Of a stretch of DNA of 45,573 nucleotides, positions 37,530 through 45,573 are shown piece after piece. The DNA is from Nanohaloarchaea archaeon B1-Br10_U2g19. GTDB lineage: Archaea; Nanohalarchaeota; Nanosalinia; Nanosalinales; Nanosalinaceae. The stretch is taken from NCBI GenBank assembly GCA_001563905.1, contig LKMO01000004.1:1-45573 (forward strand). The letters are read 5' to 3'. Numbering within the stretch: position 1 is the first letter of the stretch; every line of letters begins with the position of its first letter. The notes below the pieces were generated by a model, which saw only the letters and a list, made by a program, of their open reading frames with translations, searched no databases and was not told where the DNA came from. Both the position numbers and the translations under genes were made by a program.

Positions 37530-37760
37530 GTGGACGTAGAAACCCATAAAACAGGAAAAGGAGTAGAAATAAGAATTAGAACTTCTAAAAAAGTAGCTCT
37601 GGTAGTAAAAACATCTAAAGAGGAACGAATATACTTACCGGATACATCTGGAAATGACAAAACTTATTATGTCGAAAACACTGCAGGACTGCAAAAAACA
37701 GCTGAAGGCTACGCAGTTCTACATCAAGGAGATTTACAGGATCTCAAAGTACTATCATAA
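37530..37760 (+). CDS. Small hypothetical protein
   Basis: Likely GTG start at 37530 within the listed 97-aa ORF; VDVETHKTGKGVEIRIRTSKKVALVVKTSKEERIYL. Confidence 0.6.
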   Translation: MDVETHKTGKGVEIRIRTSKKVALVVKTSKEERIYLPDTSGNDKTYYVENTAGLQKTAEGYAVLHQGDLQDLKVLS

Positions 37761-38833
37761 GTCTTTCTATAAAGCTCTAAAGTCTCTTCAGTCATTTCGC
37801 TCCAACTTCTGAACTCTCTACCTTCTAAAGCATCTTTATCTAGCGCCTCTAAAATACCTTCTTTCACAGAAGAGGACTCTGGATCAATAGATGTTATCAA
37901 GTTACTTGAAATCTCTTCAACACCGTTCTCCGTTGCCACTACAGGGGTGCCTGATTCTAAAGCCTCGGTAATAGTTAAACCAAAAGGCTCGTTCAGGGAA
38001 GGAGATACAAAGACGTCTGCTGCCTTATAGTAGTCTCCAAGCTCCTCACGAGGAATAAAATCGGTGAAAACAACTTTGTCGGAGATACCTAGAATATCTG
38101 TAAACTCTTTCAAAGGTTCAGACATATGACCTTTACCTCCCAAAATCAGGTTAAGATCATCATTCTCTTCTAAAGCTTTCTTAAAACCGTATAAAAGATG
38201 TTCAATACCTTTTTGCTCAGCATGTCGCCCAACATAGAAAACTATGTCTCCATCAATGTTATGACGCTCTCTAACATCTATTCCGCAGGATTTAGGTTTA
38301 GAAAAGCCGTTATAAACAACTTCTGACTCAACACCATACTTCTTCTTTATACTGTTTCTAAGCTTCTTGCTAACTGAAATAAGGAGGTCTGGCTGTGTAG
38401 TCGCCACCTCTTCAAGCTTCTCCAATCGTTTATCAGGATTACGTGTTCTATCAGATGCTAACGAATGAAGGGTTGAAACCCAGAGAGTATCGCTGTACTT
38501 CTTAGACTTGTATCCTGATTCTGCTCCGAACCAGTCGTGGGTATGTATAATGTCAAAATCTTCGGCAAGTTTAGCCACTTTTTGACTCATCTTTTTCGAC
38601 TTATCTATCATATCGCCGTCCCCGGTCTCAACAGGGATTAAATCTTCTCTAATAGGTGCTCGGCTCTCAGGTAAAGCTAAACTAACGTCTACGTCTTCTT
38701 TCTGAAGCTGTTCAAACAAATGGTAGACGTGGATATCAAGCCCTCCGTCTATATTTGGGGGAAAACCCCATCCGACAAGAAGAATTTTGGGCTTCATTCG
38801 AGAAATAGTTACTCCCTCAAGATTATTTATCAT
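37724..38833 (-). CDS. GT4 family glycosyltransferase
   Basis: GWGFPPNIDGGLDIHVYHL, HTHDWFGAESG, YVGRHAEQKGIEHLLYGF, PSLNEPFGLTITEALESGTPVVAT. Confidence 0.94.
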   Translation of the reverse strand: MINNLEGVTISRMKPKILLVGWGFPPNIDGGLDIHVYHLFEQLQKEDVDVSLALPESRAPIREDLIPVETGDGDMIDKSKKMSQKVAKLAEDFDIIHTHDWFGAESGYKSKKYSDTLWVSTLHSLASDRTRNPDKRLEKLEEVATTQPDLLISVSKKLRNSIKKKYGVESEVVYNGFSKPKSCGIDVRERHNIDGDIVFYVGRHAEQKGIEHLLYGFKKALEENDDLNLILGGKGHMSEPLKEFTDILGISDKVVFTDFIPREELGDYYKAADVFVSPSLNEPFGLTITEALESGTPVVATENGVEEISSNLITSIDPESSSVKEGILEALDKDALEGREFRSWSEMTEETLELYRKTYDSTLRSCKSP

Positions 38834-38916
38834 GTCTCTGTCTTTAAATCGTCGGATAAGTGAGAAGGTTTTTGGAGAAGAGGGTGTGTCTTAACGAAAA
38901 ATTTATTAGTATCAAA

Positions 38917-38935
38917 ATACAGTATGTTACTGTAT
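38917..38935. promoter_or_regulatory. Perfect palindrome ATACAGTA-TGT-TACTGTAT (operator candidate)
   Basis: 8-bp arms, 3-nt spacer, between the TATA-like AAAATTTATTAG and the ATG at 38940. Confidence 0.6.
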
Positions 38936-38939
38936 AGTA

Positions 38940-39758
38940 ATGAAAATCTCTAAGAAAGGTTTTAGCAGGAGAGAAGTCCTCAGCTATGTAACAAGCTTAA
39001 AGGGAATGCTGACAATATCTGCGGCATCATATGCCCAAGATTCAGTGAGAAACACAGCCAGTATGGCTATTACAGGACAAAACAGGTATGAAGCTCCTCT
39101 AGAAGACTTTTTTGATGAATCACTGACGGCCAAGGCTATAGAAGATACGCTAAAAGTAGATATTCTCGATATTTCCGAACAAAGCTATGATACTGGGTAT
39201 ATAACAAGAGAAACTGAGAGAGCTATTGAAGAACTGGAAGATGTTAGCGCAGATATTTCTTATACGAAGCCGGAAGGAGAAGAATATCGCCATGCCGAAG
39301 AGATATCTCAAATTACAGAAAACCTAGCTAAGTCGCAGAAAGGTTCAGAAAGCTGTTGTACTGTAGAAAACTGCGGTAGTATAGACTGTCTGAACGAAAA
39401 AGTTGATAGATACTCGGATAACACTGATATAACAGTTCTCTTAGCAGATAACTCTACACGTCATAACGGTTTAGCTGCACCTACAAATCATCCTTTTGCA
39501 CATGTAAATTCCTATATGAGAGATGATGCTGAAGAAGTTACAGACACGACGACTCATGAAATAGCACACCTTCTAGGTCTTCCTCATACAAAATTCATGG
39601 ACTTAGAGAGAAACGGATACTTCGGTGATGTAATGAGTTATACAGATGGAGAGTTCAATATCCCTCAAACTGTTTACGAGGATGTGGTCGAGGATAGTTC
39701 GTTTGGGAGACAGTCTCACGAAAACTTTGAACAGATTAAAGACTGTTTGGAAGACTGA
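38940..39758 (+). CDS. Putative Tat-exported metzincin-type zinc metallopeptidase
   Basis: N-terminal SRREVL; HEIAHLLGLPH (HExxHxxGxxH) and downstream DVMSY Met-turn-like segment. Confidence 0.8.
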   Translation: MKISKKGFSRREVLSYVTSLKGMLTISAASYAQDSVRNTASMAITGQNRYEAPLEDFFDESLTAKAIEDTLKVDILDISEQSYDTGYITRETERAIEELEDVSADISYTKPEGEEYRHAEEISQITENLAKSQKGSESCCTVENCGSIDCLNEKVDRYSDNTDITVLLADNSTRHNGLAAPTNHPFAHVNSYMRDDAEEVTDTTTHEIAHLLGLPHTKFMDLERNGYFGDVMSYTDGEFNIPQTVYEDVVEDSSFGRQSHENFEQIKDCLED

Positions 39759-39797
39759 ACTTCAACTAAAAAATAGATAGAAGGTAGAGGAAAATAA

Positions 39798-40823
39798 CTA
39801 CCTAAGGTTTAATGCTTCATCAGTTTTAGAGATAGATCCTTCCTTATCCTCCATCTCAAACATTGCCCGGATAGCATCAACGTTGTCAGGTACGACAATC
39901 GACTCTTGGTGCACCATGTGGATCCAGTAGAGAGTTCCGTCTTCTACAGTAACGGTTTCTTCCCATACTGCTGCTTCAGGCATATCGCTTCGAGGCCTTT
40001 CCAAGTCTCTCATCATTTCGTGGATTTTGCCGGTTGAGTCGTAGCCGTGTCCTGCTTTCACAAGACTTACTCGTGGCTGATCTCTGAAAGCCTGTTTAAC
40101 ATCTTCTTCATCCACATCCGCTTCTAGTTCAGCGTTAACCATGTGGACGTGGCCGTATGTTACAGGTACCTTTACAGCTAAAGTCTTGATATCTAGATCC
40201 GGTAGAACTGCTTGGACATCAGGTCCATGGTGGCTAGGTACATCTGTTACAGGTACTGTAGAGTTTATAGGACCTCTACTGTCTTGAGGTATATCTCCTC
40301 CACGTCTTACAAGATTAGCTACAACATGATCTATACCGAAGTTCTCGTCTACTGCACTAAGTGTTCTTGAAAGACTTGTTGTGTTACAAGATACAACCTT
40401 GACATAATCTTCTCCTCTCGCATCTTCGTAGTTTGCATCTGCGTTAAAGGCTACAGGCGCAATATCTTTAGGTGCTCCGCCTTGGAAAATCGCTTTAATA
40501 TTGTTAGGTTCGTAAAGATTTTCTTTGTTCTTTGCATCAATTCCTGGAGGAGTACAATCAACAACCACGTCTATCTCGTCTGCAACATCTTCTAGAACAG
40601 CGTTGACATGAAAACCTTGATCTTCTAAATTCTGTTTCCCATCACGGTTTGAAGCGTATAGATCAGTGCCGTGAAGAGGTCCTTCAGGTTTTAGAACAGT
40701 TCTAAGACCGCCGTTCTGTGAGACATCAGAAATACCGTAAAGCTCCATATCTTCCTGTCTTTTGACGGCTTCTGCTACTCTTTTGCCTATTGTTCCTACT
40801 CCGTTTACAACAACTTTTACCAT
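39798..40823 (-). CDS. gap: Glyceraldehyde-3-phosphate dehydrogenase, archaeal type II
   Basis: MVKVVVNGVGTIGKRVAEAV; VVSCNTTSLSR; VRRGGDIPQDSRGPINS. Confidence 0.95.
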   Translation of the reverse strand: MVKVVVNGVGTIGKRVAEAVKRQEDMELYGISDVSQNGGLRTVLKPEGPLHGTDLYASNRDGKQNLEDQGFHVNAVLEDVADEIDVVVDCTPPGIDAKNKENLYEPNNIKAIFQGGAPKDIAPVAFNADANYEDARGEDYVKVVSCNTTSLSRTLSAVDENFGIDHVVANLVRRGGDIPQDSRGPINSTVPVTDVPSHHGPDVQAVLPDLDIKTLAVKVPVTYGHVHMVNAELEADVDEEDVKQAFRDQPRVSLVKAGHGYDSTGKIHEMMRDLERPRSDMPEAAVWEETVTVEDGTLYWIHMVHQESIVVPDNVDAIRAMFEMEDKEGSISKTDEALNLR

Positions 40824-40881
40824 TTTTACAGGAAAAGGTTCAGTAAGCTTGAATAAAAACTTCACGAATGATTTTTAGATA

Positions 40882-41427
40882 CTACTTCGTCTTTCCGTAA
40901 CTTGAGTGTTCTCTCTTCCAGCCAGGTTCAAACTCGTACTGTACACCTGACTTCTTTATCCTGTCTTTATACTCCTCTATCTTTTCTTTCGAACAAGCAG
41001 GAACAAGATAACGCCATTCCTCGTCGGATTTAATCCGTCTACGTACCTCGCTTCCAGAATAAATATCAGGATGGAACATTTCCGGTTTTTTTACTTCTAA
41101 ATCTGTAAACTCTTCTAGAATATCTCTAACGTTTTGGTTTCCTGAAACAACTATCTCTGGTTCAAACTCTTCAAGTTTCTTGGCCCAGAATTCGTCGCTA
41201 TCATCGTCCTCTAAATGAAGAACGTCTGTATCAGAGAAACATGACTTGATAATTTTCTCTCTTTCCTCAGCGGTTAAAGGGTTCTTCTCTGTTCGGGACT
41301 TGTCGGCACTACCAATAACGATAGATAAGTTTTCGTACTCTTCTTTCAACTGTTCTATTGCCTGGTGGTGTCCGTTGTGCAGAGGCTGGAAACGTCCTAA
41401 AAAAACAGTTTTCATTTGACTTTCCAC
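40882..41427 (-). CDS. nadM: Nicotinamide-nucleotide adenylyltransferase, archaeal
   Basis: VFLGRFQPLHNGHHQAIEQL, NPLTAEEREKII, YSGSEVRRRI; Met-5 is an alternative start. Confidence 0.92.
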   Translation of the reverse strand: MESQMKTVFLGRFQPLHNGHHQAIEQLKEEYENLSIVIGSADKSRTEKNPLTAEEREKIIKSCFSDTDVLHLEDDDSDEFWAKKLEEFEPEIVVSGNQNVRDILEEFTDLEVKKPEMFHPDIYSGSEVRRRIKSDEEWRYLVPACSKEKIEEYKDRIKKSGVQYEFEPGWKREHSSYGKTK

Positions 41428-41990
41428 TAAAACAGTTTCTCTCCGAATTTTTTAATATCGGACATCTTTAACTGGGGAACTTTCTCCGGCTCAACTTCAT
41501 CTAACATTGTTTTTGCAAGAGCTTCACTTATTTCGCTGGTACGAGTGTACAATAGTTCGTTGTACCCTTCGATATCGTCTGAAAGACCTTCTAAAATCTG
41601 TTCTTCTTTCTCTCCAAGATCTTGTGAAACAGTTAGATCGGTATCTGCTAGGTTATGCATCCTCATTTTGATATAAGCGAACTTGGCAATTTCTTGCCAG
41701 TAAAAACTGATTTTGTTGTACTCTGCTTTAGACATGAACTCCATATCTAGTAAAGCCATTAGAACTATGTTGTTAATTTCCTCGCTGTAATCCTCTTCAG
41801 GGTTTAAACCGATTAAAGCAGTCTTATCATCTGTAGAAATTAGTGTGGCTTTTTCGTTAAAGATCTGCCAAGATAGATGGATCTCAAAATTGTCTACATC
41901 AACCGAGTAAGTATAGGTTTCTACTGCTTGGTCTATAAGACGTCTAGCCTTCTTCAGTTCGCTTGTTGTAGGTCTGACAGCGTAGGACAT
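41427..41990 (-). CDS. Hypothetical protein
   Basis: Co-directional ORF; start at MSYAVRPTTS avoids overlap with the upstream gene. Confidence 0.65.
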   Translation of the reverse strand: MSYAVRPTTSELKKARRLIDQAVETYTYSVDVDNFEIHLSWQIFNEKATLISTDDKTALIGLNPEEDYSEEINNIVLMALLDMEFMSKAEYNKISFYWQEIAKFAYIKMRMHNLADTDLTVSQDLGEKEEQILEGLSDDIEGYNELLYTRTSEISEALAKTMLDEVEPEKVPQLKMSDIKKFGEKLF

Positions 41991-42033
41991 GTTACAGAAA
42001 ACCGGTTTCCTAGCTTTTATAACACCACTGCGT

Positions 42034-42414
42034 TTAGGGATACACTCTGTATCTATTTTCAATCTTCAAACGACCTAAAGGCTTTTCAAGGTCGTAAACT
42101 TCTTCTAGAAAGTCCATAGAGTTTTCTATTCTCTTCTGAACTTCTTTGTACTCTTCTGCGAAACGTCGGTCCTTGTATAAATGGGTTTCGGAAGGTAGAG
42201 CACGGTTCTCCTTCTGAGAGTCATCTAACTCGTTCCAAAGCTGGAGCAGGCTGTCTAGAGGACGTAGATTGTATCTTATCAGGCTTTTGGTGACAGGACC
42301 GTTATCGCCATCTATAGAGCAGTTTTCTGTATCTTCGTAAAGATGTTTATGAGACTCTATATCGTCCAAAAAGTCTTGTATTTTGTAAAGCTCTTTCCTG
42401 GTTTTTGAGTCCAT
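42034..42414 (-). CDS. Hypothetical helical protein
   Basis: 126-aa co-directional ORF. Confidence 0.6.
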   Translation of the reverse strand: MDSKTRKELYKIQDFLDDIESHKHLYEDTENCSIDGDNGPVTKSLIRYNLRPLDSLLQLWNELDDSQKENRALPSETHLYKDRRFAEEYKEVQKRIENSMDFLEEVYDLEKPLGRLKIENRYRVYP

Positions 42415-42442
42415 AGAATAAGAGAAAGGAAGACAAAATGTT

Positions 42443-42997
42443 TTAGTCTTTCCACTTTATAGAGCAGCCTTGACTTGGTTCCTGTTCGCGCGGTGTGTCT
42501 TTACGTTTCAACATGCTGCTAATTACTTCTTTCATCTCTCTTTCCGTAACCTCTTCTTCAGGACCTGTTTTATCGTTTAAACGTCCTTGGTAATGCAGTC
42601 GGTGTCTCCAGTCAAGTAGGAACGGGTCAGGAGTACATTTGGCACCGTAGGCTTCAGCAACTTTCTGTTCCGGATCGGCTAGATAGTAGAAGTTACTAGA
42701 GTCCAGACTGTTTTCTTCAACAAACTGTTCCATCTTCTCTACTGTGTCGTCTTCGTGAGTCTCTACGTTAGGATTTATTCCGACTACAGCAATACTTGAG
42801 AACTCTTCTGCCAGTTTTCTGATCTCTTCTGTCTGTGTTTTAACGTAAGGACAGTGGTTGCACATGAAAATGACTAGTACACCATCAAAGTTATCTAGGT
42901 CGGTTAGAGAGACTTTTTGACCTTTATAGTCTTCTAGTTCGAAGTTTGGAGCGGTTTCGCCTTGAGATAGTTTTGGGTCTGAACTTTTCAACGCCAT
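42443..42997 (-). CDS. Thioredoxin/AhpC-TSA-like redoxin
   Basis: APNFELEDYKGQKVSLTDL; FMCNHCPYVKTQTEEI (CxxC). Confidence 0.93.
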   Translation of the reverse strand: MALKSSDPKLSQGETAPNFELEDYKGQKVSLTDLDNFDGVLVIFMCNHCPYVKTQTEEIRKLAEEFSSIAVVGINPNVETHEDDTVEKMEQFVEENSLDSSNFYYLADPEQKVAEAYGAKCTPDPFLLDWRHRLHYQGRLNDKTGPEEEVTEREMKEVISSMLKRKDTPREQEPSQGCSIKWKD

Positions 42998-43028
42998 AAT
43001 CTATCTTTTTGTTAGAAGTACTTTTTAT

Positions 43029-43583
43029 TTAGGTGCCGAGTTCTTCGCCACAGTCAGAGCAGTAGTTGGAGGAGTCAGGGTTTTCGGCCTCACAGTTTTC
43101 GCATTTCTCTGTTTTCGGGTCTCGTTGATGTTTGTCGTGTTTAGCTTCTGTTATAGAGTTTTTTATCGATCTGGGATGCTTTACGCCTTTGAACTCTATG
43201 TTTTCTCCTGAGGCAGTATTTACTTTTATTGTACCGACTTTGAGTATTCTCTGTAGTATGTTCTGGTTGACGGAGATATCGGTCACTAAGTCAAAGGTTC
43301 CTTGGTTGAATCTTTTTTTGAAGAACTTGAACTGTCTTACAACTCTTTCGTTAGTTACGAAAAATTTGTGGCCTCTCCTATACAGTTCGGTGGTGGATAG
43401 CAATCCTATAGATAATACAACTATTAGAGCGGTAGTATAATCTAGAAAGTGCCAGGTTAGAACTGTTAGAGGTAGTAGAAGTAGTGCTAAGGAGTACTGT
43501 GTTGTGTAGTGCCAGAGACTTGGTCTGAAAAACTTCTTGACTTCCTCATCTTTTTGCAGACCGTCTTCTGGTTCAATAGCCAT
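43029..43583 (-). CDS. PH-like domain membrane protein with C-terminal zinc ribbon
   Basis: Two TMs, LQRILKVGTIKVNTASGENIEFKGVKHP, CENCEAENPDSSNYCSDCG. Confidence 0.8.
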   Translation of the reverse strand: MAIEPEDGLQKDEEVKKFFRPSLWHYTTQYSLALLLLPLTVLTWHFLDYTTALIVVLSIGLLSTTELYRRGHKFFVTNERVVRQFKFFKKRFNQGTFDLVTDISVNQNILQRILKVGTIKVNTASGENIEFKGVKHPRSIKNSITEAKHDKHQRDPKTEKCENCEAENPDSSNYCSDCGEELGT

Positions 43584-43650
43584 TACTAAGGGTTTCTGGT
43601 AAGTTGTTAATAATTCTTTTTGAAGGCTGGAGGTTGGTTTTACAATTAAG

Positions 43651-43668
43651 CAAGCATATAACTGCTTG
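43651..43668 (+). promoter_or_regulatory. TATA element flanked by inverted repeat CAAGCA-TATAAC-TGCTTG
   Basis: 6-bp perfect arms; TATA centre about 27 nt upstream of the ATG at 43686. Confidence 0.55.
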
Positions 43669-43685
43669 GTAGAGGGTTTTTAGTT

Positions 43686-43769
43686 ATGGAGGAGCTGGTT
43701 TTGGCGTTGGGAATCTTACTGTTTCTGAGTATGTTGGTGCTTTATCTGGATTACTCTGTTGGTTCTTAG
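43686..43769 (+). CDS. 27-aa single-TM microprotein
   Basis: MEELVLALGILLFLSMLVLYLDYSVGS*; promoter-like element at leaderless distance; absent from the supplied ORF list. Confidence 0.5.
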   Translation: MEELVLALGILLFLSMLVLYLDYSVGS

Positions 43770-43820
43770 AGTCTTTGAACCGTTAATTTAAAATCAAAGC
43801 AGGAAGTAATACTTTGTATT

Positions 43821-44603
43821 ATGAAGGATTTTTCTGACTCGCCGATCCTAAGAAACGGAAACTCACTAATACTAGCCTACGACCACGGAACTGAACACGG
43901 GCCTGTAGACTTCGAACCTAACCCTGCAAGCATAGATCCAAGACACGTCTTCGAAGTCGCTAAACACGATGCAGTAACCTGTCTAGCAGTACAAAAAGGT
44001 ATAGCTGAAGCATACTATCCGGAGTACGAGGATGAAGTTAACTTACTTGTAAAACTAAACGGAAACTCCGACTTACATAGACAGGATGACTACTACAGTC
44101 CAAAACAATGCACTGTAAAATATGCGGTAGAAGAGCTCGGAGCCGACGCCATAGGATACACTATGTATGCAGGAAGCGACTATGAAGACCAGATGTGGAA
44201 AGAGTTCCGACAAGTACAAGAAAAGGCTCGTGAATACGATGTACCTGTAGTAATGTGGGCATATCCAAGAGGAAAAGGAATAGAAGGTAACTCAGACTAC
44301 GGAGGATCAACAGACCCTGACGTAATTGCTTACGCAGCAAGACTTGGACTAGAACTTGGAGCAGACATAGTAAAAGTCAAATATCCTGGTTCAAAAGAAG
44401 ATATGGAACACGTTGTCAACGTAACAGGTAAAACAAAAGTAGTTATGAGCGGAGGATCAAAAAGAAGCGATGAAGCATTCCTCAGCGACGTACAGAACAC
44501 AATTGATGCCGGAGCAAACGGCCTAGCTGTAGGACGAAACATCTTCCAGAGAGAAGATCCCGAAGAAGTCTTAAACAAACTAGAAGACGTAATCTTCGAA
44601 TAA
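43821..44603 (+). CDS. Class I fructose-bisphosphate aldolase, archaeal (FbaB/DeoC-like)
   Basis: LILAYDHGTEHGPVDF; VPVVMWAYPRGKG; DIVKVKYPGSKE; KVVMSGGSKRSDE. Confidence 0.94.
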   Translation: MKDFSDSPILRNGNSLILAYDHGTEHGPVDFEPNPASIDPRHVFEVAKHDAVTCLAVQKGIAEAYYPEYEDEVNLLVKLNGNSDLHRQDDYYSPKQCTVKYAVEELGADAIGYTMYAGSDYEDQMWKEFRQVQEKAREYDVPVVMWAYPRGKGIEGNSDYGGSTDPDVIAYAARLGLELGADIVKVKYPGSKEDMEHVVNVTGKTKVVMSGGSKRSDEAFLSDVQNTIDAGANGLAVGRNIFQREDPEEVLNKLEDVIFE

Positions 44604-44610
44604 AAGAAAA

Positions 44611-45468
44611 ATGTCTGAAGAAACCGTAGAAAAAATCTTCGAAGCAGTAGCAGAAACCGCGCCACATATCTATTCAGGACTTCTTCACAGAAGAGAGTAT
44701 GTACAAACCGAAAACCCTAGCGCAGAAGACCAGTTAGAAGCAGATATATGGGCCAACGAACTACTAAAAGAAAAAATAACTGGTATAGACGGAGTAGGAG
44801 AGTACGCCTCAGAAGAAGAACATGACGTAACCGACTGTGGAGAAGGATTATCCGTAGCAGTAGACCCTTTAGACGGATCTTCAAACATACCTACAAACAA
44901 TATCGTGGGAACAATAGTGGGTGTCTACGATGAAGAACTTCCGTGCAAAGGAAGAAACCTGGTCTCAGCTTTCTACGTAGTATTCGGACCTCTGATAAGT
45001 ATGGTTAGAGCTGAAGACGGAGAAGTCAACGAGTATGTAGTTGAAGGAAAGAAAGACAGTGATATAGAGATCCACTTGGCTTCAGAAGATTTGGAGCTAC
45101 CTGAACCGAAGATCTATGGTTTCGGAGGTAACAAGAACTGGACAGAAGACTTCCGTAAACTTGAGAACAAGATTTCAGAACAGTACAAACTTCGGTACGG
45201 AGGAGCCTTAGTTGGAGACTTCAACCAGGTTCTGCATTATGGAGGAGTATTTGCTTATCCTAAACGTACAGATGCAGAGAACGGGAAGTACAGACTGATG
45301 TTTGAAGGGAATCCAATGGCTTACATAGCGGAGATGGCGGGAGGTGCATCGACAGACGGCGAAAGATCTGTTTTAGATGTAGAGGCTGAAGAGCTACATC
45401 AACGTGTTCCTTTCCACGCAGGGAATACGGAGCTGGTTGAAAGTTTAGAAGAAGAGCTTGGAAACTGA
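44611..45468 (+). CDS. fbp: Fructose-1,6-bisphosphatase, class I
   Basis: VDPLDGSSNIPTNNIVGTIVGVY; KYRLMFEGNPMAYIAEMAGG. Confidence 0.94.
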   Translation: MSEETVEKIFEAVAETAPHIYSGLLHRREYVQTENPSAEDQLEADIWANELLKEKITGIDGVGEYASEEEHDVTDCGEGLSVAVDPLDGSSNIPTNNIVGTIVGVYDEELPCKGRNLVSAFYVVFGPLISMVRAEDGEVNEYVVEGKKDSDIEIHLASEDLELPEPKIYGFGGNKNWTEDFRKLENKISEQYKLRYGGALVGDFNQVLHYGGVFAYPKRTDAENGKYRLMFEGNPMAYIAEMAGGASTDGERSVLDVEAEELHQRVPFHAGNTELVESLEEELGN

Positions 45469-45541
45469 AAAGAAACCGGCTTCTTCCAAACATGTTTTTA
45501 TTATTTTTATGTAACAAATAGATGGTAGGGAGGAGTCAAAC

Positions 45542-45573
45542 TTGTCTAAAGATATATACGATATAGCTAACGA
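45542..45573 (+). CDS. Possible 5' end of a truncated CDS (TTG start)
   Basis: GGGAGGAG Shine-Dalgarno-like sequence then TTG TCT AAA GAT ATA TAC, open to the window end. Confidence 0.3.
   Translation, partial: MSKDIYDIAN

Noticed and set aside
44330-44667. Minus-strand ORFs opposite the aldolase/FBPase junction
   Set aside because: Antisense to well-supported enzymes; no motif.
45473-45488. AAGAA-ACCGGC-TTCTT hairpin after fbp
   Set aside because: Five-bp stem only; possible terminator but too weak to call.
1-45573. CRISPR arrays, transposases, integrases, rRNA
   Set aside because: No regularly spaced repeats, recombinase motifs or rRNA-like sequence noticed by eye.

Overview
The window looks like archaeal chromosome. 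By gene content and order it is probably Nanohaloarchaeota/DPANN-like or another salt-adapted lineage: acidic proteins, archaeal ribosomal and translation genes, and TATA boxes about 25-30 nt upstream of many start codons. Taxonomy is inferred, not searched. It carries a broken-up ftsZ / secE-nusG(spt5)-rpl11-rpl1-rpl10 // rpl12 region, alaS and leuS, and two tandem MinD-like ATPases. It also carries a large sugar and storage-glucan set: PMM/PGM, ADP-dependent PFK/GK, TPI, a debranching-type glucosidase, GT3 glycogen synthase, PGI, several GT4 proteins, GH57, GAPDH, class I aldolase and FBPase. No rRNA, convincing tRNA, CRISPR array or transposase was seen. The most interesting signals are: (1) a riboswitch-like structured leader before secE-nusG-rpl11-rpl1-rpl10, with a three-way junction whose closing stem is mutually exclusive with a hairpin enclosing the Shine-Dalgarno sequence; (2) an HD-domain gene with an in-frame TGA followed by 39 sense codons that look like its natural C-terminus; (3) a probable Tat-exported metzincin with a perfect palindrome at its transcription start; (4) a 27-aa single-TM microprotein whose TATA box is flanked by an inverted repeat; (5) a WhiA-like HTH plus degenerate LAGLIDADG-like protein inserted between rpl10 and rpl12; (6) a nested inverted repeat between the two minD genes. 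All homology calls come from motif recognition by eye.
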